Part shown: positions 29,878-37,853 of the stretch, in pieces | Numbering within the stretch: the first letter of the stretch is position 1 | Layout of the letters: each line of letters opens with the position of its first letter | Assembly (NCBI RefSeq): GCF_002863005.1 | Contig: NZ_PKDG01000052.1 | Coordinates: 1-64,000, forward strand | Direction of reading: 5' to 3' | Length of the DNA: 64,000 bases | Origin: Pseudoxanthomonas sp. | GTDB taxonomy: Bacteria > Pseudomonadota > Gammaproteobacteria > Xanthomonadales > Xanthomonadaceae | Translations under genes and position numbers: made by a program | Notes under the pieces: model-generated | The model's database searches: none | What the model saw: only the letters and a program-made list of their open reading frames with translations | What the model was told of the DNA's origin: nothing

Positions 29878-30678
29878 ATGGCCGTCAAGATCGACAAGAA
29901 AATCAAGGGCTACAGCGTGCTCACCCCGGAAGACAAGGCGCGCGAAGCCGCGGCCGCCATTCCGACGGCGTCGGTGCCGCGCGAGACGGTGGAAAAGGAA
30001 ACCCCGCAGGACAACATCATCCAGATGCACGAGCGCATCGAGCGCCCGGAAGTCCTGATCGGCAGCACCTACAAGATCAAGTCGCCGCTGGTGGAGCACG
30101 CCATGTACGTGACCATCAACGACATCGTGTTGAATGCGGGCACGGAGCACGAGCTGCGCCGTCCGTTCGAGATCTTCGTCAACAGCAAGTCCATGGAGCA
30201 CTTCCAGTGGATCGTCGCGCTGACGCGCATCATGTCGGCGGTGTTCCGCAAGGGCGGCGACGTGACCTTCCTGGTGGACGAGATGAAGGCCGTGTTTGAT
30301 CCGCGCGGTGGCTACTTCAAGGCCGGTGGCGTGTACATGCCGTCGCTGGTGGCGGAGTTGGGCGCCATCGTGGAAGAGCACATGAAGTCGATCGGCCTGA
30401 TCCACGACCCGGAAATGAGCGCGCACCAGCGCGCCATCCTGGCCGAGAAGCGCAAGCAGTACGAAGACCGCGCAAAAAAAAACTCTGACGTAACGGAAAC
30501 TGTGACCGTTGCACCGGCCGCGCCCGCCCAGGGCGCCGCCGAGGACATCGCCGTCACCGGCGATGGCGCCAGCTTCCCGCCCTCTGCGACTCTTTGCCAC
30601 AAGTGCAGCACCAAGGCCCTCGTCATCATGGACGGGTGTGCGACGTGTCTGAATTGTGGGTATTCGAAGTGCGGGTAA
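29878..30678 (+). CDS. nrdJb: NrdJb-like class II ribonucleotide reductase C-terminal partner (TSCPD domain)
   Basis: 266 residues. A TSCPD domain at about 60-180 (SPLVEHAMYVTINDIV, RRPFEIFVNSKSMEHFQW) is followed by a linker and a Cys-rich end: CHKC (240-243) and CATCLNCGYSKC (254-265). In Pseudomonas this polypeptide supplies the C-terminal redox Cys pair missing from NrdJa. A run of nine A residues (30474-30482) interrupts otherwise G+C-rich sequence in the linker. Slippage by one base either way gives a stop within five codons, producing a product without the Cys tail. Start ATG 29878; AGGA lies nine bases upstream. Confidence 0.82.
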   Translation: MAVKIDKKIKGYSVLTPEDKAREAAAAIPTASVPRETVEKETPQDNIIQMHERIERPEVLIGSTYKIKSPLVEHAMYVTINDIVLNAGTEHELRRPFEIFVNSKSMEHFQWIVALTRIMSAVFRKGGDVTFLVDEMKAVFDPRGGYFKAGGVYMPSLVAELGAIVEEHMKSIGLIHDPEMSAHQRAILAEKRKQYEDRAKKNSDVTETVTVAPAAPAQGAAEDIAVTGDGASFPPSATLCHKCSTKALVIMDGCATCLNCGYSKCG

Positions 30679-30686
30679 TGTTTCGA

Positions 30687-33600
30687 CTAGACTGAAATGT
30701 ATCGGCAACCGTGACGGCTGCCGGCGTCTCTAAGCGCTATTGCAACGTTTGCATCCTTTCTTGCCTCCCAAAGCGGAAGAAGTCGCTCTTTCGCGAATGC
30801 TTCGGTGCATGCTTTTCCCAAAACATTTCCTTCAAAACTAGCTCTTTCTCCGTTCAGGAGCTGATCAAGCAGATACTCGATCGCGACATCGCTTAACTCG
30901 TCGGTAGATAGTCTCGAAAGCCTCGCCAGAACGAATTGAGAAAGAATGCATCGGTACGGCGTATCTGCTTTGTTAAACTCATCGATGCACTGCCGCACGA
31001 TGACTTCGTCGGAATTTGCCAGTAAAGCGCCGATGCTTGATCGCAGCATGTACTGATCAGATGAATTCATGATCGAAAGCAGGGGCTCTATCTCGTTCAA
31101 GTCTTCAGTGGCTAGGTGCACCTCATCGAACTCGTTTGAGCCACCTATCAATATTCTTAGCAGCTCTTCGTCGTTGTCTAAGATGAGCTCTAGAACGAGA
31201 TCCTTCTCGCTAGGCCAGTCAATATCAAGGCTGCCCAAAAGGTGAAGGCCGCTTCTGTCGCGATCTTCAACCTTTCTTGAAATGAAGTGCCGCATAAACT
31301 TCAGAATGGCGCTTGCGTCTGGACTCGTGCAATAGAGAAGGATCGCCTCTCGGAGGCCGCTGCTATTCGCCGCCTCGCTAGTGGTGAGGTCTAAGATTTC
31401 TGGAACCTCTTTACATAGGCACCTGAGAGCGGGAACTACCCATGCGTCGGAGTCCACGCCTGAATCGATAGCTGCAATCAGGATCTCTCCATGCTTTCGG
31501 GTTGCCGGCTGCACATTCAGGGGCGATCTTGCAAATTTCAAATTGAAGAAAATAGAAGTTGCTGCCTGAAGATAGCCTTCACTGAGTAGCTCGCATGAGA
31601 GAGCTAGGCCGTCATCAGTCTTCATGTCTTGAGATAGCTCGCAAAGTATTCGCGACCATAAAGACTCTGGAATCTTTCTCTCGTCCGACCAGAAATGGGG
31701 TCGAACAATGCTCCATGGCAGCGAGCGCAGCAGGGTGGCGATCCCGGCTACAAATCCATCGACCTCTATGTCGGGATCGCTGAACAGAAGAGCCGAGACC
31801 TGGTCTATGCTCGCCATAATGAGGGGTAGGTCTTGCTCTTCGATCAGTTCTTCCAAGGCTCTGGCTATGCCGTTGCAGCACAGGTTGTAGTCGTCCGGCG
31901 AAGACGACATCTTGGTAAGCATCTCTCCCTTTATGGAGGGGCCAATGAATCTCACGAGCGCATCGGTGGCCGCGACTTCGAGTTCGCCGCCCATCTCCAT
32001 GAGCGCTCTCAGCTTCTTTTCATGGCTCTCAGTGGTGTAGGGGACGTTACACAGAAGCCATTCCGGTCCGCAGTGAACTGGGAAAAACTCAAGGCGCGAT
32101 GGCAGGGTATCTAGGAGCCTGTCTACCAAAGATGGCGAGCCGAACTCAACATACTTAATGGCGTTTAGAGATAGCCGGATGTCTCTATCAAGAATGAAGG
32201 AGAAGAGCTTGTTGGCTTCACTTTCCTCCAACAAGCTAATTGCAAGCATGATGGATTGATTCCATCGTGGGAGATTCAGGATCTTAGCGGGGTCAAATTT
32301 CTCTGAGGACGATAGGGCTTCAGAAAGCTTAAGAGCTGCGAGATACTCAGTAATAGATTGATGAAAGAACGAGACTCTGGATCTGCTTTGCGGAACGAGG
32401 ATGCTCTTAGAGATAAGCCAGTTGATGATATCTGTGGTGGTGGTTCCCTGCGGGAGATGAGTATTCGACAGTTCGCCGTAGAGAATTCCAACGTCAAACG
32501 CTTCTTGTCCAGCATCCATTGAGCGGAACGCCGTTTCCTTTAGTGCGCTCAGCAGATCTACTTCTCTGAAGCGGGATGAGAAATCAGAATCTAGTTTAAG
32601 AACAATGCTCTCGTAAATTTGCTTTGGCTTTGTTATGCAAAGATCTAGAATGTTCAGTTCATCTAACAGCCGGTAGTAGAATGGCTTTCTAAAGAGGTCT
32701 ATGAACTCTATTCCGAAGGGCCCACTTGTTTCGATTCCCCTTTCCTCTAGTGATTCTTCGACGACGCTGTAATCGATCTCGGACAGCGAGAAAACTGGGA
32801 GGTCGAACTTCTCTAGCCCGTCAGAAGTTCTGGATGCGAGGATGATTCGGCTAGTTGAAAAATCATCAAGGAAGTCGGAGAAGTCTCGCTCGTAGGAAGC
32901 GTCTTCCAGATAAGCTCTCGGCATCTCATTGAAGGAATCGACAATCAGTACTAGTTCAAAGTTCTTCTTCGCATGCTGCAAGCAGATGCTAGGCGGGAAT
33001 TTGGTCTTGATCAGTTCCACGATGGATCCGCCATAAACTTTCATGTCTACTAGAACTGGGACGACATACCTATTCTTGCCCTCACTAGTACTCAGGCATG
33101 CTTCGCGCAGAGACTTGGCAAGCAACATTGCTGCCTTGCGGAGGGCATAGGATTTCCCGGCTCCAGGTGGGCCAAGAAGAATTGCGCGCTTGGGGCCGGA
33201 CAGAAGGAAATCTTCAGACGTCATGTAGTCGAAGTTGCTGTGGCGCTGACGGAAGTAACGTTCTTCACAGCCTTTCTCGCGGACACGGATGAGAAACTCA
33301 TTGGCCGCTGACTTGAACTCGGTTAGTGACTCCGCATGTCGGATTAGCTTCAGGGAGGTTTCCGCACTGGTGTCTGATTTATGTTCCCTTTCTTCATGAA
33401 GTCTATTGAGAAGATCAATCAGGCTCTTATGGGAGACAGAATTGTCTGGAAGCTTCGAGGTTTCATACCCAACGAGGTGGATCCCGTAGTTCTTCTTCCA
33501 GTACTCAATCTGGCCATGGGTGACGTCAGGAAGTACCGCGTAGTGATCTCTAACAGATCCTCTGTAGATGTTTGAAAGGATGTCTCTTAGGTACAGAAAG

Positions 33601-34247
33601 TCTGGGTCTTTAAGTCCAAAGCCGAAATAAACGATTGGCCTGCTAACAAGGATCGTTTTAAGGGCGTCCAGGGCGGCATGCTTATCGCCCTGGGGGAGGA
33701 GGCTGCGGTACTGTTCTCGTGACAGGATGAGGCTGTCTGTGTCCCCCAAGTCACCATGCGGTTTGAAGATGTAGTTCGTCGAACTAGCCTGTGAGGCCTC
33801 TGCCGCCTCAAGTATCGTGTTGTTCGTTATGGGCGCGGGAAAAATCTCGCTTGGAAGCCAAGTTCTTACGCTCTGTTCGATTAGATCGTCGTAATTCGTA
33901 GTTATGAAGCATTTTGGCCCTAGCGTTGATATCAGGCGGTGAACTTCATGGGGCTTCGCCTCTCCAAATCTGCAGGCTTTTCGGATGAACTCAGCGATCT
34001 GAGTTTTTGTTAGAACGTCGAATCCGTAACTCGCTGCCTGCAGATAGTCCCCCGCCTCTACTTCCTGCAAAACAAGTGTTGCGTCCAGGCCGGAGCTGTG
34101 AAGATAGTCGGCCAAGTCCTCAAGTAGTCGCTTCCAGCTGGGAAGTCCGCTCCAAACGGAAATGCCAGACCCGACGAAAATGACAGCGTCAGGTTGTTTA
34201 AGTATTCTCTTGATCCGGCCTAGGACTTGATCTCTATTTGCGCTCAT
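30687..34247 (-). CDS. SIR2-like plus NACHT-type NTPase, NLR-like candidate anti-phage protein
   Basis: 1186-residue cytoplasmic protein. A SIR2-like NADase domain covers about 20-275: FVGSGIS (24-30), TNYDDL (117-122), KPHGD (162-166), YFGFGLKDPDFL (207-218). A STAND/NACHT-like NTPase follows, with Walker A GPPGAGKS (359-366) and Walker B LVLIVDSFNE (432-441), then about 650 residues of helical-repeat-like sequence that would act as the sensor. By analogy with SIR2-STAND defence proteins, target binding would trigger NAD+ loss and abortive infection; this is inference. Codon use and base composition are strikingly A+T-richer than all neighbours, a sign of transfer. It is convergent with nrdJb, 8 bp away. 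ATG 34247 has AGGAAAG upstream. Confidence 0.82.
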   Translation of the reverse strand: MSANRDQVLGRIKRILKQPDAVIFVGSGISVWSGLPSWKRLLEDLADYLHSSGLDATLVLQEVEAGDYLQAASYGFDVLTKTQIAEFIRKACRFGEAKPHEVHRLISTLGPKCFITTNYDDLIEQSVRTWLPSEIFPAPITNNTILEAAEASQASSTNYIFKPHGDLGDTDSLILSREQYRSLLPQGDKHAALDALKTILVSRPIVYFGFGLKDPDFLYLRDILSNIYRGSVRDHYAVLPDVTHGQIEYWKKNYGIHLVGYETSKLPDNSVSHKSLIDLLNRLHEEREHKSDTSAETSLKLIRHAESLTEFKSAANEFLIRVREKGCEERYFRQRHSNFDYMTSEDFLLSGPKRAILLGPPGAGKSYALRKAAMLLAKSLREACLSTSEGKNRYVVPVLVDMKVYGGSIVELIKTKFPPSICLQHAKKNFELVLIVDSFNEMPRAYLEDASYERDFSDFLDDFSTSRIILASRTSDGLEKFDLPVFSLSEIDYSVVEESLEERGIETSGPFGIEFIDLFRKPFYYRLLDELNILDLCITKPKQIYESIVLKLDSDFSSRFREVDLLSALKETAFRSMDAGQEAFDVGILYGELSNTHLPQGTTTTDIINWLISKSILVPQSRSRVSFFHQSITEYLAALKLSEALSSSEKFDPAKILNLPRWNQSIMLAISLLEESEANKLFSFILDRDIRLSLNAIKYVEFGSPSLVDRLLDTLPSRLEFFPVHCGPEWLLCNVPYTTESHEKKLRALMEMGGELEVAATDALVRFIGPSIKGEMLTKMSSSPDDYNLCCNGIARALEELIEEQDLPLIMASIDQVSALLFSDPDIEVDGFVAGIATLLRSLPWSIVRPHFWSDERKIPESLWSRILCELSQDMKTDDGLALSCELLSEGYLQAATSIFFNLKFARSPLNVQPATRKHGEILIAAIDSGVDSDAWVVPALRCLCKEVPEILDLTTSEAANSSGLREAILLYCTSPDASAILKFMRHFISRKVEDRDRSGLHLLGSLDIDWPSEKDLVLELILDNDEELLRILIGGSNEFDEVHLATEDLNEIEPLLSIMNSSDQYMLRSSIGALLANSDEVIVRQCIDEFNKADTPYRCILSQFVLARLSRLSTDELSDVAIEYLLDQLLNGERASFEGNVLGKACTEAFAKERLLPLWEARKDANVAIALRDAGSRHGCRYISV

Positions 34248-34510
34248 TCGTCTTTCCTGACTGTCGTACTGTGTGCTTGCTCTTGCAACTCATTGGTTTA
34301 TTGAGCCCCAGGAACTAGTCGGCACGGAAGAGCTTTGAGAGGTCGCATTGCGATGTGTCGTGCTCCCTGCGATGTGGTCCATCCTAGGGGCGAGCACCAA
34401 GCCTCGCCGCAAGTGCTGCGGCATTCGCTATGACGTCCGCTCGGCGGAATGATGCATTCAACAGGGTTTGCTGACAATCGAAACGGAAATGGAAATGCGG
34501 GTCTGGAAAT

Positions 34511-34530
34511 AGGGGTCAGAGTACGTTTTC
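34511..34530 (+). repeat. Dispersed GGGGTCAGAGTACGTTTTC motif, copy 1
   Basis: AGGGGTCAGAGTACGTTTTC ends three bases before the start of the XAC0095-like gene. Related copies occur at 37111-37130, 38291-38307, 39011-39028 and, as an inverted pair, at 44730-44780. Their origin is unknown. The rest of the gap 34248-34510 upstream of the SIR2 gene holds its promoter, but no clear -35/-10 pair was recognised. Confidence 0.65.
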
Positions 34531-34533
34531 GCC

Positions 34534-34752
34534 ATGAAGCACAGGACGCACACCGACCCCGGCTACCACCTGCCCACCGACGCCCACGTCGAACTGCAGG
34601 CCTTGCGCGACCACCTGCACCTGCTGGCCCAGCTCAGCACCCCCGAACACCAGAACGCCGACGACCTCATCCTCCCCCGCGCCGGCCTGGCCCACTGCTT
34701 CACCCACCTCGCCGACACCGCCTACCACATCGTCGCCGCCGTCACCGCCTGA
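34534..34752 (+). CDS. XAC0095-like small protein
   Basis: 72-residue protein. The pattern DPGYHLPTDAHVEL, RDHLHLLAQL and a helical C-terminus resemble the Xanthomonadaceae XAC0095 family (GYxLPxD...RDHLxxLA), which has no known function. It is the only rightward gene between the leftward SIR2-NACHT and ATPase-methyltransferase genes. The base composition is host-like, unlike the SIR2 gene. The dispersed repeat just before the start leaves room for only a weak ribosome site. Confidence 0.6.
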   Translation: MKHRTHTDPGYHLPTDAHVELQALRDHLHLLAQLSTPEHQNADDLILPRAGLAHCFTHLADTAYHIVAAVTA

Positions 34753-34758
34753 CCCCAT

Positions 34759-34828
34759 CGTAGGGCGGGCTCAAGCCCGTCATCGCCCCCCATCCGTCGA
34801 CGAGCGGAGGGCCAAGGCCCGCCCTACG
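34759..34828. repeat. Inverted repeat CGTAGGGCGGGC
   Basis: CGTAGGGCGGGC (34759-34770) and its exact complement (34817-34828), plus partly matching inner sequence. It begins 7 bases after the XAC0095-like gene and could end its transcript. It is a second REP-like type, distinct from the CGTAGCCCGGGTAAGC family. Confidence 0.65.
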
Positions 34829-34850
34829 AACGCCCGTATGCCTAGCTGCT

Positions 34851-34920
34851 TAGCCCGGTAAGCTCAGCGCACCCGGGTCCGGTCCGCGCATATGTCTCTA
34901 TCCCTGAGTGCGACCTACGA
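34851..34920. repeat. Degenerate REP pair (CGTAGCCCGGGTAAGC family) right beside the ATPase-methyltransferase gene
   Basis: TAGCCCGGTAAGCTCAGCGC, then ACCCGGG, a spacer, ATCCCTGAGTGCG and CCTACG follow the same order as the intact element at 49403-49493. A second degenerate copy stands on the other side of the gene at 36808-36881. Confidence 0.55.
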
Positions 34921-34938
34921 ACGTACCGTGGCTGTGCG

Positions 34939-36768
34939 CTAAGGAGCCTGCTGATCCAAATAGAGTCGCGAGTTGACGAATTGTTGCGTCCAACGCGCAT
35001 GGGCGACTGCGGCTTTATAGGTCCTCGGACCTGCCTGATTTCTCACTTCGCGAATGGAAGCTGCCGCCCGATCATGCGCTGAGCTAACTGCATTGCGAAC
35101 TGATGCCTGCGTCACGCGGCTGACAAGCTCTGCGGGTATCCAGTGAGCAGTAAGGCGCCCATCCCGCTCTTCTTTACGCTCCATGCCGGCCAGTTCATAA
35201 CCAGTGAGCCGGAACATCAATTTGAGATCGGGCTCATCCAGAACCAGAAATCCTCCCGGGTGTGGAAGTTCGCCGACCGACATCTCTTGGTCCTCAAGGA
35301 TCACCAGCCGCCCCTTAGGATTTAACAGGCTGGCAGCCTGCAAGAGGCACTCCAGCCACGATTCGATAGGGATTTCATGGAGTACATTGCACATTGCTAC
35401 GCAGTCGAAGTGCGATTCTCCGTGCGCAGATTTTATGGCATCAATGCTCTGAAAACTTCTTCCCTGTGAGGATCCGTATACCCTATCCAGAAGGCACTCA
35501 CGTACGTTGGCATAAGTCTTACTTGGGTCATATGCGACATAGTCCACGGTGGCCGCCAGCTGAGCTCCCAACTTTTCATCAAGCGCCTCGAGCAACCTTG
35601 CCTTGCCCGCTCCGAAGTCCAGCAATGCCGTACGGCCTTGTTTAAGATCCAAGCCACTAATCGCTTGGCCCGTTTGTGGATCCATATGCACGTGTCCGGC
35701 TACGCCTGCGTCCAGCAGGCTCTGAGCTGCAAATCGGAAACTTGCAAGTTCCTCTGGAACGCCTGTCAGCTGGTGAAGCTTTCGCACTCCCTCGTCATTG
35801 CCGAGCAGATCCGTCAGAACTCCTGTGGGATCACTCCCGGCAGGTCCAACGTGACCGTCACGCGCGACATACAAGCAGCCAGGATCAATGTTCGTAGCGT
35901 GAGCGATCAGGGGAACGGAGTGCGTAGCCATCAAAATCTGAGACGTGCCAGGCGAATTGAGCAGACTCTCCACAACCTGAACGAGTACGTGAGGATGAAG
36001 GTGATTCTCCGGCTCGTCCCACGCAAGAACATAGCTCCTATCAAGGCCAGCCCTCGAATGTATAACTGCGCTCATCTGCAGCAAGATGTTCTGACCTGGC
36101 GATAGACTTTGACTGGTGAGTGGACGGCCATCGATAAAGAGCTGGTCTCTATCTGTAATGGAGATCTCAACTCCTACGAGTTGACGGATGAAGTTAGCGA
36201 GCGACTGTCCAAGAGCTTGCCGATGCGATGCATCCGGTTTAGGCGGTGAACTAACCCTGGAGTTCCTCGCGACGCGGAGAGTGTCTACAAAGTAGGCGAC
36301 AGCGCGATCAGCATAATCGACAATAGAGCTGTCCTTCGCGGAATCAGCCAGGGCACTAATTTCGCCCAGGCTCATTTGATCGGAGCCCCTGAAAGTAGTG
36401 GCGGTCGGCTGGACGCGTACCACTATCAGATCCTCCCCAGGATCTGCGACCCATACTTGCCTTGGGCCGAGACCTTCCACCTGCCGGCTTATCTCGGGAC
36501 TAGATTCCCCCAGAGTCACATGAGGAAACACGGGTTGCTGTATGGCGATCGTACTGGCGATCGACTGCATCCGCGCGTTGTGGCTCTGCGCTAGCCCTTC
36601 GATCAGCGCTAGTGTTCGGCTCTTGCCGCCGCCATTCGGGCCTGCAAGCAGGACCACACGTCCAAGGCGCTCCATCTTCAGGGACTTTAAATAGGCACTT
36701 TCGAGCGAGGCCTGTGTCGGGCGTAGTGCAGTGATGGTCATGAGCTCAAGAGTCCGTTGTTTACTCAT
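34939..36768 (-). CDS. ABC-type/OLD-like ATPase fused to SAM methyltransferase
   Basis: 609 residues. The N-terminal SMC/ABC-type ATPase has Walker A GPNGGGKS (43-50), an ABC-like signature SLSPGQN (221-227), Walker B LAWDEPENHLHP (248-259) and the H-loop ATHS (281-284). The C-terminal class I methyltransferase has motif I LLDFGAGKA (382-390), motif II VAYDPS (411-416), motif IV FDCVAMCNVLHEIP (454-467) and NPKGRLVILED. ATPases of this type occur in OLD, PARIS and retron defence systems; fusion to a methyltransferase is not one I recognise. The target of methylation is unknown. The frame is open upstream to 36855 across a repeat, so ATG 36768 is preferred; ATG 36741 is possible. Base composition is intermediate. 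Confidence 0.8.
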   Translation of the reverse strand: MSKQRTLELMTITALRPTQASLESAYLKSLKMERLGRVVLLAGPNGGGKSRTLALIEGLAQSHNARMQSIASTIAIQQPVFPHVTLGESSPEISRQVEGLGPRQVWVADPGEDLIVVRVQPTATTFRGSDQMSLGEISALADSAKDSSIVDYADRAVAYFVDTLRVARNSRVSSPPKPDASHRQALGQSLANFIRQLVGVEISITDRDQLFIDGRPLTSQSLSPGQNILLQMSAVIHSRAGLDRSYVLAWDEPENHLHPHVLVQVVESLLNSPGTSQILMATHSVPLIAHATNIDPGCLYVARDGHVGPAGSDPTGVLTDLLGNDEGVRKLHQLTGVPEELASFRFAAQSLLDAGVAGHVHMDPQTGQAISGLDLKQGRTALLDFGAGKARLLEALDEKLGAQLAATVDYVAYDPSKTYANVRECLLDRVYGSSQGRSFQSIDAIKSAHGESHFDCVAMCNVLHEIPIESWLECLLQAASLLNPKGRLVILEDQEMSVGELPHPGGFLVLDEPDLKLMFRLTGYELAGMERKEERDGRLTAHWIPAELVSRVTQASVRNAVSSAHDRAAASIREVRNQAGPRTYKAAVAHARWTQQFVNSRLYLDQQAP

Positions 36769-36807
36769 TGTAAGGCGGTACGTAGCGATGGGCTTACGAG
36801 TCGCGCC

Positions 36808-36881
36808 GCTCGGATAAGCGTGGCGCCCGGGGGCTCTACACCGATACGCTCCCATCCCTGAGCGTGGCTTTCGGCCCTACG
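36808..36881. repeat. Degenerate REP pair on the far side of the ATPase-methyltransferase gene
   Basis: CGGATAAGCG, GCGCCCGGGG, CCCATCCCTGAGCGTGGC and TTTCGGCCCTACG align in order with the intact element at 49403-49493 and with the copy at 34851-34920. The two flanking copies are in the same orientation. Confidence 0.55.
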
Positions 36882-36964
36882 CATGCGGCGCATGCGTGCC
36901 CTTTGATGGGCTCATCTTATCGTCCGAATCACCCGCGCGACGCCGGACATCAACAGGAGTGGCC

Positions 36965-37105
36965 ATGAGAAAACACGTCATCGAACTCGACGAACCGCAA
37001 GCCAGGGAATTCTGCCTCCGCCTCTGGCTCGAACTGACCATCGCCGGGCGCGGCATCTGGTCCGACGACACACTGGATGCGGCAACCCAGCTCAACGCGC
37101 TGTAA
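36965..37105 (+). CDS. Small hypothetical protein
   Basis: 46 residues starting MRKHVIELDEPQAREFCLRL, predicted to be helical and soluble. No family recognised. CAGGAG precedes ATG 36965 at five bases, and the stop is followed at once by a run of A and a GGGGTCAGAGTAC repeat. Real translation is plausible but unproven. Confidence 0.4.
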   Translation: MRKHVIELDEPQAREFCLRLWLELTIAGRGIWSDDTLDAATQLNAL

Positions 37106-37110
37106 AAAAA

Positions 37111-37130
37111 TGGGGTCAGAGTACATTTTC
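37111..37130 (+). repeat. Dispersed GGGGTCAGAGTAC motif, copy 2
   Basis: TGGGGTCAGAGTACATTTTC, one to two differences from the copy at 34511. It lies 45 bp before the start of the next membrane protein gene. Confidence 0.65.
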
Positions 37131-37175
37131 GTGCACATGAATCGCTGACCAGCCCCGCCGGAAAGGACACCATGC

Positions 37176-37853
37176 ATGACCACCGAGAACCCGTTGAGCT
37201 TCACCGAACTCGACCGCCGCCTTCGCGACATGCCGGACGGTCCCGCTGCGATCCTCGACACGCCGCCGCCCTACCGGATCGCCAACCTCATCGGTGGCGT
37301 GGCCGCCTTCCTGACCTTCGTCCCGTTCATCCTTATCCAGTTCATGCCGCCCGAACGCTGGATGGTGGTCTGGGCGCAAGTGGGCTTCTCCGTGTTCCTG
37401 CTGGCGCTGCTGCCCGGCCTCGCCCGGTCCTACGGCGTGTTGGGCTGGACGCTGTGGACGTGGCGCGCGGACCAGGTCAGCCAGCTCGACCACGACCTCC
37501 CGCAGTTCCGGACCCTGCTCGCGTGGCTGAGCGCACAACCGCAGCACGCCCTGGCCGAGCACCAAAGGGTGGCGCGGCTGACGCTGGCGCAGATCAGCGT
37601 GAGGATCGGCATGTTCACCGGCGGCCTGGAGCGTCTCGGCGTGCTGCCGGTCCTGGTCTCGGCTTGGCTGTTCCTGCGCAACTGGAAAGACCTGTTGGAC
37701 ATGCCGCTCTGGCAGCTGCTCCTCGGCTTCGGGCTGATGCTGTTCTATATCGTCATGACGGTGGGTAACCTCAAGCGCATCCGCCTGCAGCTCTACGAGT
37801 CGCTGCTGGCTGAAGCATTGGCGATGAAGGCGGCCTCCGGCACGGCACCATGA
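37176..37853 (+). CDS. Hypothetical membrane protein
   Basis: 225 residues with about four hydrophobic segments (IANLIGGVAAFLTFVPFILIQF, VWAQVGFSVFLLALLPGLA, LERLGVLPVLVSAWLFL, LLLGFGLMLFYIVMTVG) and a charged central part. No family recognised. It overlaps the next gene by four bases (ATGA), so the two membrane proteins are probably co-expressed and may act together. The start is ATG 37176. Confidence 0.65.
   Translation: MTTENPLSFTELDRRLRDMPDGPAAILDTPPPYRIANLIGGVAAFLTFVPFILIQFMPPERWMVVWAQVGFSVFLLALLPGLARSYGVLGWTLWTWRADQVSQLDHDLPQFRTLLAWLSAQPQHALAEHQRVARLTLAQISVRIGMFTGGLERLGVLPVLVSAWLFLRNWKDLLDMPLWQLLLGFGLMLFYIVMTVGNLKRIRLQLYESLLAEALAMKAASGTAP

Noticed and set aside
30687..34247. Assignment to Avs5 or another named SIR2-STAND family
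   Set aside because: The domain order fits broadly, but the C-terminal repeats cannot be matched to a named family without profile searches.
30600..37200. tRNA gene or attachment-site duplication at the borders of the acquired DNA
   Set aside because: I looked at both ends and saw neither a cloverleaf sequence nor an exact direct repeat of att length. Only the degenerate REP pairs were found.
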